Shown here one piece after another: positions 16,086-23,153 of a stretch of DNA of 64,000 nucleotides (positions are counted from its first letter, which is position 1; each line of letters starts with the position of its first letter). Made by a program: the position numbers and the translations under genes. The DNA lies in contig CAKSNY010000002.1 of assembly GCA_934476455.1 (NCBI GenBank), forward strand, positions 1 to 64,000, written 5' to 3'. The notes beneath the pieces are model-generated. The model worked only from the letters and a program-made list of their open reading frames with translations. It was not told the DNA's origin and ran no database searches. Source of the DNA: an uncultured Clostridia bacterium. Lineage in GTDB: Bacteria; Bacillota; Clostridia; UMGS1883.

Positions 16086-16453
16086 TTATAAGCAGCCTGA
16101 ACGGTCGCGGCAGCGTATAAGCTGATGAGGAAAGTCCGAGCTACGCAGGACAGGATGCCGGAGAAATCCCGGTGAAGGCGACTTTAAGGAAAGTGCAACA
16201 GAAATAAACCGCCGCACCTTGTGCGGTAAGGGTGGAAAGGCGGGGTAAGAGCCCACCGACATTGCGGTAACGCAGTGTGCCATGTAAACCCCATCCGTAG
16301 CAACGCCGACAGGATTGGCTTGTCCGGCCTATAATCCGAAGGGCGGCTGGAGCTGTGCAGAGATGCACAGCGTAGACAGATGACCGTTTCGGGGGTAAGG
16401 TGCAGAAAACATCAAGCCCCTATGACAGAACTCGGCTTACAGGGCAGCTTATA
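16086..16453 (+). ncRNA. rnpB: RNase P RNA, A-type
   Basis: The universal core is visible: GAGGAAAGTCCGAGC near 16127, GGACAGGATGCCGG and the ACAGAA-rich segment, then GGGTAAGGTGCAGAAA and the 3' ACAGAACTCGGCTTACAG. P1 is explicit: TTATAAGC (16086-16093) pairs with GCTTATAA (16446-16453). The RNA is the catalytic part of RNase P, which matures tRNA 5' ends. A strong terminator follows. The P-helix layout resembles the ancestral A type rather than the Bacillus B type. Confidence 0.95.
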
Positions 16454-16463
16454 ACATAAAAAG

Positions 16464-16505
16464 GGCGTGCGGCAAAGTGCTTTTATTTTGCCGCGCGCCT
16501 TTTTG
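16464..16505 (+). terminator. Terminator of rnpB
   Basis: GGCGTGCGGCAAA pairs with TTTGCCGCGCGCC, followed by TTTTT. The same stem core recurs at 30617 and 61526. Confidence 0.85.
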
Positions 16506-16529
16506 CATTCCGGATTTTTTTAACACCCC
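16499..16529 (+). repeat. Partial copy (one end) of the GGGG/CCCC inverted-repeat family
   Basis: CCTTTTTGCATTCCGG, then a T-run, AACA and CCCC, matching the right ends at 28051-28086 and 58577-58606. No left end is seen, so it is a truncated copy fused to the rnpB terminator, or a chance match. Confidence 0.45.
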
Positions 16530-16563
16530 TTTTACGGTAAAATCTTTTAATTTCAGGCATATA

Positions 16564-16592
16564 TTGACTTTTTCTTTGTTGTGTGGTATACA
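16564..16592 (+). promoter_or_regulatory. Sigma-A promoter of the exported C39-like gene
   Basis: TTGACT (16564-16569), 17 bases, TATACA (16587-16592), about 35 bases before the ATG. Confidence 0.75.
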
Positions 16593-16626
16593 TAATAGTA
16601 GATAAAACTGCAAGGGAGAATAAATT

Positions 16627-17727
16627 ATGAAAAGGATTATTTCCTTTTTTGCAATTTTTATATTTATTTTTGGAGTAAATGCTTTTGCGTATGAGGATAC
16701 GTTTGTTTCTCTTTCGGTAAACGGTATTTCGCAGGCACCGGACGGAAGCGTTTTTATACGCGACGGTATAACATATGCCGACGCCCGCGCCCTTTCGGAG
16801 GCTATGAACTATAGCTTTAAGGAATATTCAACGCATGACAGCGCGCTGATAAACAGCGGCAACTTGTCTGTGTGCATCACGCCCGAAACAGATTATATAA
16901 CGGTTGCAGACCTTACGGGAACTTCTATTTACGAATATGTTTTTCATAAGCTTTCGGCGCCGTGCCTTTATGCAAACGACAAATTTTACATACCTGTGCG
17001 CGACTTTGCAAAGATTTTTAACTACTCGCTTAATTTCAGCCAGGAGCTTTTGACGGTATATCTTGACCGCAGCCAAAAGACATTTACCGCCGCACCTGTG
17101 GAGGATATTATAGGAGAGGCGCAGACGGAGGCATTGTTTATATTCGAGGGCAGCCAGCTGCCGGACGGGCATACGTACTTTTTCCAAAACCAGGCGGAAT
17201 TTGCACTGCCGAATTTTGGAAGCGGATATTGCTGGGCGTGTTCGTATGCAATGCTTTTGTCAAACGTTACCTTCTCGCGCATAACGCCTGCCGATGTTGC
17301 ACAGATAAACCTGCGCCGTACAAAGAGCGGGGCGTATTGCTACCACTATGATATTATTTCGGAATACAATGTAAGTTTTGTTTCGGCGCTGCCGGAAAGC
17401 AGCCGCTATTACGGCGGGCGCGATATGGTGTCGGGCGGAACGTTTATAAAAAACCCCGAAAAAAGCGATACCGTTGTAATTGCCGCTCTCAGAGAGGCGC
17501 TGTCGCTGCACCCCGAGGGGATAATGGTGCGTTATGCGGGCTATCCGCATACAATGGTTGCGGTGGGCTTTGACCACGATAAAATAATATTTTACGACCC
17601 CGCGCCGACATCTTCTTCCGAGTACAGCGAAACGGGAAGATATATGGGCGTAGGGTTTGAGGAAACCTGCGTCGGCAAAAAAGGTTTTTCACTGTCTGAT
17701 GTTACGTTTATACAGGCGATAAAATAG
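16627..17727 (+). CDS. Exported stalk-domain protein with C39-like cysteine peptidase domain
   Basis: A 366-residue protein. A Sec signal peptide (residues 1-21, ending NAFA) is followed by a copper-amine-oxidase-like N-terminal 'stalk' domain (about 25-150; GITYADARALSEAMNY ... KFYIPVRDFAKIFNYSL). The C-terminal half is a papain/C39-like fold: Cys in GYCWACSYAMLLS (the first or second Cys), His in GYPHTMVAVGFD and Asp in IIFYDPAP. It probably acts outside the cell on peptides or wall material, or tethers to the wall by the stalk. AGGGAG precedes ATG 16627. It may be co-transcribed with galM, 17 bases downstream. Confidence 0.75.
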   Translation: MKRIISFFAIFIFIFGVNAFAYEDTFVSLSVNGISQAPDGSVFIRDGITYADARALSEAMNYSFKEYSTHDSALINSGNLSVCITPETDYITVADLTGTSIYEYVFHKLSAPCLYANDKFYIPVRDFAKIFNYSLNFSQELLTVYLDRSQKTFTAAPVEDIIGEAQTEALFIFEGSQLPDGHTYFFQNQAEFALPNFGSGYCWACSYAMLLSNVTFSRITPADVAQINLRRTKSGAYCYHYDIISEYNVSFVSALPESSRYYGGRDMVSGGTFIKNPEKSDTVVIAALREALSLHPEGIMVRYAGYPHTMVAVGFDHDKIIFYDPAPTSSSEYSETGRYMGVGFEETCVGKKGFSLSDVTFIQAIK

Positions 17728-17744
17728 TTTTTGGAGATGATTGT

Positions 17745-18770
17745 ATGAGTATTGAAAGAAAGGCGTTCGGAACGCTTGACAACAAAGATATTTATTTATT
17801 TGTGCTTGATAACGGCTGCGGGCTTAGCGCCGAAATTATAAACTACGGCGGAATTGTGCGCGCGCTTACGTTTAAAGGGACGGATGTTGTACTCGGGCGC
17901 GACACACTGGAGGAGTATCTTGAAAATAACGGCTGCTTCGGCGCGCTTATCGGCAGAAATTCAAACAGAATAGCGGGAGCGTCGTTTGTTTTAAACGGAA
18001 AAAAATATGCGCTGGCGGTAAACAACATAAAGGCAAACCTGCACGGCGGCAATGTGGGCTTTAATAAAAAAGTGTGGGATGCGTCCGCGCTTGACGGGGA
18101 CGAACCCTCGCTTGTGCTTACACTTAAAAGCCCGGACGGGGAGGAGGGCTTCCCCGGGAATGCCGACATTAAGGTTACATATACGCTTACGCGTGACAAT
18201 GCGCTTAAAATACATTATGAAGGCGTTTGCGACCAAGACAGTATAATAAATCTTACAAACCACACGTATTTTAACCTTAACGGGCATAAAAGCGGCACAG
18301 TAGACAATCATACGCTTAAATTGCTCAGTGATTTTTACACGCCGAACACACCCGAATGTTACCCCACGGGAGAAGTTCTTAAGACAGAGGGTACGCCGTT
18401 TGATTTGCGCCAGGGAAAGCTGCTTGGCGATGTATTTAATTCGGACTGTGAGCAGATAAGGCTGTTTAACGGGTTTGACCATAATTTTGCGCTCAGCGGG
18501 TTCGGTATGCGTTTGTGCGGAACTCTTAAGGGCGATAAAACAGGTATAGAAATGGAGCTTTTGACAGACCGCCCCGCAGTACAGATTTACACGGGCAACA
18601 GCATACAGCAGGGAAGAATTTGCAAAAACGGGGCGGTGTACCCCGTACACGGCGGCGTTTGCCTTGAAACACAGGTGTTCCCGAATTTTACGGCAAACTC
18701 GCATTTCCCGGGCGGATTTGTAAAAAGCGGTGAAAAGTACGATACAGTGACGGAATATAGGTTTAAGTAA
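17745..18770 (+). CDS. galM: Aldose 1-epimerase (galactose mutarotase)
   Basis: A 341-residue beta-sandwich mutarotase. Visible family motifs: IGRNSNRIAGASF, the catalytic-His region NLTNHTYFNL, FDHNFAL and the C-terminal CLETQVFPNF with the catalytic Glu. It interconverts alpha and beta anomers of hexoses ahead of the Leloir pathway. It is an isolated sugar gene here. GGAGATG precedes the ATG, and a bidirectional terminator follows. Confidence 0.92.
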   Translation: MSIERKAFGTLDNKDIYLFVLDNGCGLSAEIINYGGIVRALTFKGTDVVLGRDTLEEYLENNGCFGALIGRNSNRIAGASFVLNGKKYALAVNNIKANLHGGNVGFNKKVWDASALDGDEPSLVLTLKSPDGEEGFPGNADIKVTYTLTRDNALKIHYEGVCDQDSIINLTNHTYFNLNGHKSGTVDNHTLKLLSDFYTPNTPECYPTGEVLKTEGTPFDLRQGKLLGDVFNSDCEQIRLFNGFDHNFALSGFGMRLCGTLKGDKTGIEMELLTDRPAVQIYTGNSIQQGRICKNGAVYPVHGGVCLETQVFPNFTANSHFPGGFVKSGEKYDTVTEYRFK

Positions 18771-18782
18771 ATAAGCATAAAA

Positions 18783-18820
18783 AACAGCCGCAACAAAATC
18801 ATTTTGTTGCGGCTGTTTTT
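18783..18820. terminator. Bidirectional terminator between galM and glnN
   Basis: AACAGCCGCAACAAAA and its reverse complement form a 16-base-pair stem with a three-base loop; A-run on one side, T-run on the other, between convergent genes. Confidence 0.9.
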
Positions 18821-18848
18821 GTGCTTATTTGAACGATATACAGGCGAT

Positions 18849-20951
18849 TTATTTTACACTGTAGAGAATGTCGCTGTAATCCGGGTACGGCCAAAAGTCG
18901 CGGCGCGTAATTGTTTCAAGCTCGTCCGCAGCATAGCGGAGAACGTTCATATCGTTAAGCACGGTATTGCAGAAAAACTGAGCCTCTTTAAGTGCGTCGC
19001 CCGAAAGCCCGGCAGCGGTAACAACAGATTCTTCAAGGCGGGCTGTGCGTTCGGACATTTCGTTAAGAAGCAGCGAGGCTCTGCGTGCGGTTTTTTCTTC
19101 GTACTCGCACGGAATATCCTTTATTATTGCCCTGCGTGAGGAAACGGTGTCGGTAAGGCTTTTAATAAACAACGAAACTGCGGGCATAATATCCTTTTTT
19201 GCCATTTCAATCATCGTGAGAGCCTCTATATTTACAACCTTGCAGTAGTTTTCAAGCATTATTTCATAGCGCGAGTGTATCTCAGCCTCGGAATAAATGC
19301 GGTGTGTTCTGAAAAGCTCTATATTTTTTTCATCGAGCATATGCGGCAGGCAGTCGGGTGTTGTCGGAAGATTTGCAAGACCGCGTTTTTTAGCTTCTGC
19401 AAGCCATTTGTCATCATAGCCGTTGCCGTTAAATATAATGCTCTTATGTTCTTTGATTGTGCGCACTATAAGGTCATGCAGCGCGCCTTCAAAGTTCGGG
19501 GCGGACTCAAGCTCGTCTGCAAAAAGGCGCAGGCTTTCCGCAACAGCGGCATTTATTACAACATTTGCGTCGGATATTGACGCCGTAGAGCCAAGCATAC
19601 GAAATTCAAACTTGTTTCCCGTAAAGGCAAACGGGCTTGTGCGGTTTCGGTCGGTGGTATCTTTCGGAAAACGCGGAATTACGTGTACGCCTATTTTCAT
19701 CTGTACCTTTTCCTTTGCGTCATATGCACGGTCGGTTTCTATGGCTTCTAAAATCTCGCTTAATTCATCGCCCAAAAACATAGAAACAACGGCGGGCGGC
19801 GCTTCATTAGCGCCAAGGCGGTGGTCGTTTCCGGCGCTTGCAACAGATATGCGCAAAAGCTCCTGATAATCGTCAACAGCCTTTATAACCGCGCATAGAA
19901 ACAGCAAAAACTGTGCGTTTTCGTACGGAGTTTCGCCCGGGTCAAGCAAATTCTTACCTGTGTTTGTGGACATAGACCAGTTGTTATGCTTGCCGCTGCC
20001 GTTTACCCCCTCAAAGGGTTTTTCGTGAAGAAGGCACACCATACCATGGCGCCTGGCAACCTTTTGCATCATTTCCATTGTAAGCTGGTTATGGTCGGTT
20101 GCTATGTTTGTTGTTGAAAATATGGGTGCAAGCTCATGCTGTGCGGGCGCTACCTCGTTATGCTCCGTCTTTGCAAGCACGCCGAGCGCCCACAGCTCCT
20201 CGTCAAGATCTTTCATAAAGTCGGCAACGCGTGATTTTATGCTGCCGTAGTAATGGTCCTCCATCTCCTGCCCTTTGGGCGGCTTTGCGCCAAAGAGGGT
20301 GCGCCCGGCAGAGATTAGGTCGGGGCGTTTTTGATACACGCTTTCATCTATAAGAAAGTATTCCTGTTCGGGACCTACGGTGGTTTTTACGCTTGTAACC
20401 TCGGTATTGCCGAAAAGCCGCAAAATACGAACCGCCTGGCGGTCTATTGCCTCCATAGAACGAAGAAGAGGCGTTTTTTTATCAAGCGCTTCGCCGCCGT
20501 AGGCACAAAACGCCGTAGGAATACAAAGTGTTTTTCCTTTTATAAAGGCATAACTTGTGGGGTCCCACGCGGTGTAGCCGCGTGCCTCAAACGTTGCCCT
20601 AAGCCCGCCCGACGGAAAAGAAGACGCGTCCGACTCTCCCTGAACAAGTTCCTTGCCGGAAAATTCCATAATAACGCTTCCGTCGTCATTGGGCGAGATA
20701 AAGCTGTCGTGCTTTTCTGCCGTAATACCCGTCATAGGCTGGAACCAATGCGTGTAATGCGTTGCGCCTTTTTCAATAGCCCAGTCGCGCATGGAATTGG
20801 CGACTACGTTTGCAACGTTTATATCAAGGCGCTTGCCATCCTTTATGGCTTTTTGCATCGCCTTGTAGATGTCCTTGGGCAAACGCTCTCTCATCACGCT
20901 TGCATTAAATACTTTACAGCCGAAAAGCTCCGTCACAGTACTCATACGCAT
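18849..20951 (-). CDS. glnN: Glutamine synthetase type III
   Basis: About 700 residues, the GSIII length, roughly 1.5 times GSI. It opens with VTELFGCKVFNASVMRERLP and contains MEFSGKELVQGESDASSFPSGG, KTTVGPEQEYFLID, EVAPAQHELAPIF and GKHNNWSMSTNTG, the active-site blocks for ATP, glutamate and ammonium. The C-terminal 150 residues are helical. It makes glutamine from glutamate, NH4+ and ATP. The start is ATG 20951, five bases after AAAGG; ATG 20945 is an alternative. It has its own consensus promoter and a terminator-like hairpin in the leader (see those entries). It differs from the GlnR-regulated GSI systems of Bacillus. Confidence 0.93.
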   Translation of the reverse strand: MRMSTVTELFGCKVFNASVMRERLPKDIYKAMQKAIKDGKRLDINVANVVANSMRDWAIEKGATHYTHWFQPMTGITAEKHDSFISPNDDGSVIMEFSGKELVQGESDASSFPSGGLRATFEARGYTAWDPTSYAFIKGKTLCIPTAFCAYGGEALDKKTPLLRSMEAIDRQAVRILRLFGNTEVTSVKTTVGPEQEYFLIDESVYQKRPDLISAGRTLFGAKPPKGQEMEDHYYGSIKSRVADFMKDLDEELWALGVLAKTEHNEVAPAQHELAPIFSTTNIATDHNQLTMEMMQKVARRHGMVCLLHEKPFEGVNGSGKHNNWSMSTNTGKNLLDPGETPYENAQFLLFLCAVIKAVDDYQELLRISVASAGNDHRLGANEAPPAVVSMFLGDELSEILEAIETDRAYDAKEKVQMKIGVHVIPRFPKDTTDRNRTSPFAFTGNKFEFRMLGSTASISDANVVINAAVAESLRLFADELESAPNFEGALHDLIVRTIKEHKSIIFNGNGYDDKWLAEAKKRGLANLPTTPDCLPHMLDEKNIELFRTHRIYSEAEIHSRYEIMLENYCKVVNIEALTMIEMAKKDIMPAVSLFIKSLTDTVSSRRAIIKDIPCEYEEKTARRASLLLNEMSERTARLEESVVTAAGLSGDALKEAQFFCNTVLNDMNVLRYAADELETITRRDFWPYPDYSDILYSVK

Positions 20952-20969
20952 CACAACCTTTGCATTTAA

Positions 20970-21002
20970 TAAAAAAGCAAAGGTACTGTCCGGCACCCTT
21001 GC
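20970..21002 (-). terminator. Attenuator-like terminator in the glnN leader
   Basis: On the minus strand GCAAGGGTGC, a six-base loop CGGACA, GTACCTTTGC, then TTTTTTATT. The stem begins about three bases after the predicted start of transcription and ends ~19 bases before the glnN start codon, so it lies inside the mRNA leader, downstream of the glnN promoter. Confidence 0.6.
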
Positions 21003-21012
21003 CTTCCATACG

Positions 21013-21041
21013 ATTATAACATTGTAAAGGCACTTTGTCAA
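21013..21041 (-). promoter_or_regulatory. Sigma-A promoter of glnN
   Basis: Minus strand: TTGACA, 17 bases, TATAAT, perfect consensus, lying between the apbE stop and the glnN leader hairpin. Confidence 0.85.
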
Positions 21042-21067
21042 ACACTTACTGCCTGCTGCGTAAAAAA

Positions 21068-22000
21068 TCAGTCCAATATTTCAAGCGAATATTTTTTTTC
21101 AAAGCCGTCCGTGGTTAAAACGGTGCGCTTATTCGTAATTATAAGCGCGTCGGTATCGGGAAACGCCCTGCAAAGCTCCAGCCCCTTTTCGCCCGTTACA
21201 AAAATTGCGGTCGACAGGCAGTCTGCCGCGGCGGAGGATGGGGAAATAACCGTTACGGAGGAAACAGAGCCGCCGCTTTGCGCACATTCGCCCGTTTTGG
21301 GGTCTAATATGTGGTGATAACGCACTCCGCCGTATTCAAAAAATCTCTGGTACGAGCCGCTTGTTACCGCGCTTTTGTCTTTTAGGGTAAAGCGGCAGAA
21401 AAGCTTGTCGGGGCTTTGCGGGTCACGCACGCCGACGCGTGCCGTGCCAAGCACATAAACATTGCCGCCGAGATCCAGTATAGCTTTTTTTACGCCGCTT
21501 TTATAAAGCGCGTCTGCGGCTTTGTCTGCAATATATCCCTTTGCGCACGCGCCGAAGTCAAGCTGTGTGCCGCCGAGTGACAAGGGGCTTAGGCTTATTT
21601 TATCAAACCCCGTTTTGTTAAGCGCCGATGCAATTTCCTCCTTTGTCGGCGGAACGGTGCGCTCTTTTATGTTCCACAGGTCGGAAAGGGCGCCAAGGGT
21701 ACAATCAAACGCACCGCCCGTTATATTATACATTTTTTCGCAAAGGCTTAAAAGCGCGCGGATGTCCTCTCCCGCGGTTTTCTTTGCGCCCGAATTTATT
21801 AAGTACAGCTCGCTTTCGGGGTCGGTACGGCTGAAAATTTTTTCGTATTTTCTGCACAGCTCATATGTTTTTTCGCAAGCGTCCTTCGGAGCGGTGACGG
21901 TAATTTGCGTATCCAGCGCAAAAAAACGACGCGTTTCGTCTTTCCTTGCGCAGGCGCAAAAAATAAGCGGTATCAATATAAAAAAAAGAAACTTTTTCAC
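21068..22000 (-). CDS. apbE: FAD:protein FMN transferase ApbE (lipoprotein)
   Basis: A 310-residue protein with a lipoprotein signal (lipobox IFCAC, Cys about 16). ApbE motifs: RFFALDTQITVTA, FDCTLGALSDLWNI, LDFGACAKGYIADKAADAL, ILDLGGNVYVLG and YHHILDPKTGECA. It attaches FMN to a Thr of membrane flavoproteins such as RnfG/NqrC using FAD. No Rnf genes are in the window. It ends the polA-coaE operon and starts three bases after the transglycosylase stop. Confidence 0.9.
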   Translation of the reverse strand: MKKFLFFILIPLIFCACARKDETRRFFALDTQITVTAPKDACEKTYELCRKYEKIFSRTDPESELYLINSGAKKTAGEDIRALLSLCEKMYNITGGAFDCTLGALSDLWNIKERTVPPTKEEIASALNKTGFDKISLSPLSLGGTQLDFGACAKGYIADKAADALYKSGVKKAILDLGGNVYVLGTARVGVRDPQSPDKLFCRFTLKDKSAVTSGSYQRFFEYGGVRYHHILDPKTGECAQSGGSVSSVTVISPSSAAADCLSTAIFVTGEKGLELCRAFPDTDALIITNKRTVLTTDGFEKKYSLEILD

Positions 22001-22003
22001 AAA

Positions 22004-22567
22004 TCAACCCTCCGCAGCATTCGGATATAAAAGCTTGTAAATCCTTATGTAACGCTTGGTTTTTTGAACGTGTCTTTTTGTTTCGCCGAATGGGATAATA
22101 TAAGGCTCTATGCCGTCTTTTGAAAGGCTTTCGTCTTTAAGCCATTTGTCAACGTTTGAAGAACCTGCGTTGTATGCCGCCACCGCGTTTGTAACGCTTC
22201 CGTTATATTTGTCAAGCAGATATGAAAGATACCACACGCCGGCGTTGATATTGTCCTCAGGCGACAAAATGTCGGCATTTTCGCTATTCAGCTTCTTGCA
22301 GCAGTGTAAAAAGGTTTCCTCCGTAAGCTGCATAAGCCCCTTTGCGCCGGCACAGCTTACGGCATTTTGGTTAAAATTGCTTTCCGCTTTTATAAGCGCC
22401 AGAACAAGGTATATATCGGTATTGTTGTTTGTGCAGGCTTTCCTTATAAGCGCGCCGTATTTTACGGGAAAAACGGTGCGGCACACGGAAAGTGACGCAA
22501 AAATCATTGCTGCGGCCGTAATTATGCATATAATAACCTTAAGTAAAACCACGGATTTTTTATTCAT
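22004..22567 (-). CDS. Lytic transglycosylase, SLT domain
   Basis: A 187-residue protein with an N-terminal membrane anchor (about 8-28) and a soluble SLT lysozyme-like domain: ALIKAESNFNQNAVSCAGAKG with the catalytic Glu, LMQLTEETF, NINAGVWYLSYLL, and VAAYNAGSSNVDKWL. It cleaves peptidoglycan glycan strands to 1,6-anhydro products outside the membrane. It overlaps coaE by eight bases. This coaE-slt pairing occurs in Clostridia. Confidence 0.9.
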   Translation of the reverse strand: MNKKSVVLLKVIICIITAAAMIFASLSVCRTVFPVKYGALIRKACTNNNTDIYLVLALIKAESNFNQNAVSCAGAKGLMQLTEETFLHCCKKLNSENADILSPEDNINAGVWYLSYLLDKYNGSVTNAVAAYNAGSSNVDKWLKDESLSKDGIEPYIIPFGETKRHVQKTKRYIRIYKLLYPNAAEG

Positions 22568-23141
22568 TCTTAACCTCCGTTATATAGGCATACGCTTTGT
22601 CAAGCTCGGCGTAAAGCTCTTTTAAGCCGTGTTCGTTTAAAATATGTATTGCTTTTTTTGAATACGGCGTTTGCGCGTTTATTCTGGAAAGCGCGCGCTG
22701 CGCACTTATTCCGTCGCGCCGCATAATTCTTTCAAGGCGTGTTTCTTTGCTTGCTTCTATCACTATTACGGCATCGCATTTTTTGTAAAGCCCGCTCGAC
22801 TCTATCTCGGAGCCGTCCGCTATACATATTTCGCGGTCGGACCTTTGGTAAAGCTCTGAAATAACGTTTACCACATACGGGTGGATTATTTTGTTAAGCA
22901 CTGCAAGCTTTCCCTTGTCGGAAAACACAATCGTGCCTAAAGCACGGCGGTCAATTTCACCGCCGCATAAAACGCCGTCCCCGAAAAAATCGGTAATCTG
23001 TTTTTTTATATCTTTGTCAAAAAGGGCGCGGTGGGCTATGGCGTCACAGTCAAAACAGGCACAGCCGAGCTTTTCAAAATACTCTGCCGCGGCGCTTTTT
23101 CCGCTGCCGCTAAGCCCCGTAAGCCCTATCAGCTTTTTCAT
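22560..23141 (-). CDS. coaE: Dephospho-CoA kinase
   Basis: A 193-residue P-loop kinase: IGLTGLSGSGKSAAAEYF (Walker A), CFDCDAIAH, IDRRALGTIVFSDKGKLAVLNKIIHPYV (CoA/lid region) and RRDGISAQRALSRI. It phosphorylates dephospho-CoA in the final step of CoA synthesis. It lies 12 bases after polA, the classic polA-coaE order of Firmicutes. Confidence 0.95.
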   Translation of the reverse strand: MKKLIGLTGLSGSGKSAAAEYFEKLGCACFDCDAIAHRALFDKDIKKQITDFFGDGVLCGGEIDRRALGTIVFSDKGKLAVLNKIIHPYVVNVISELYQRSDREICIADGSEIESSGLYKKCDAVIVIEASKETRLERIMRRDGISAQRALSRINAQTPYSKKAIHILNEHGLKELYAELDKAYAYITEVKNE

Positions 23142-23153
23142 TTACAAATGACC

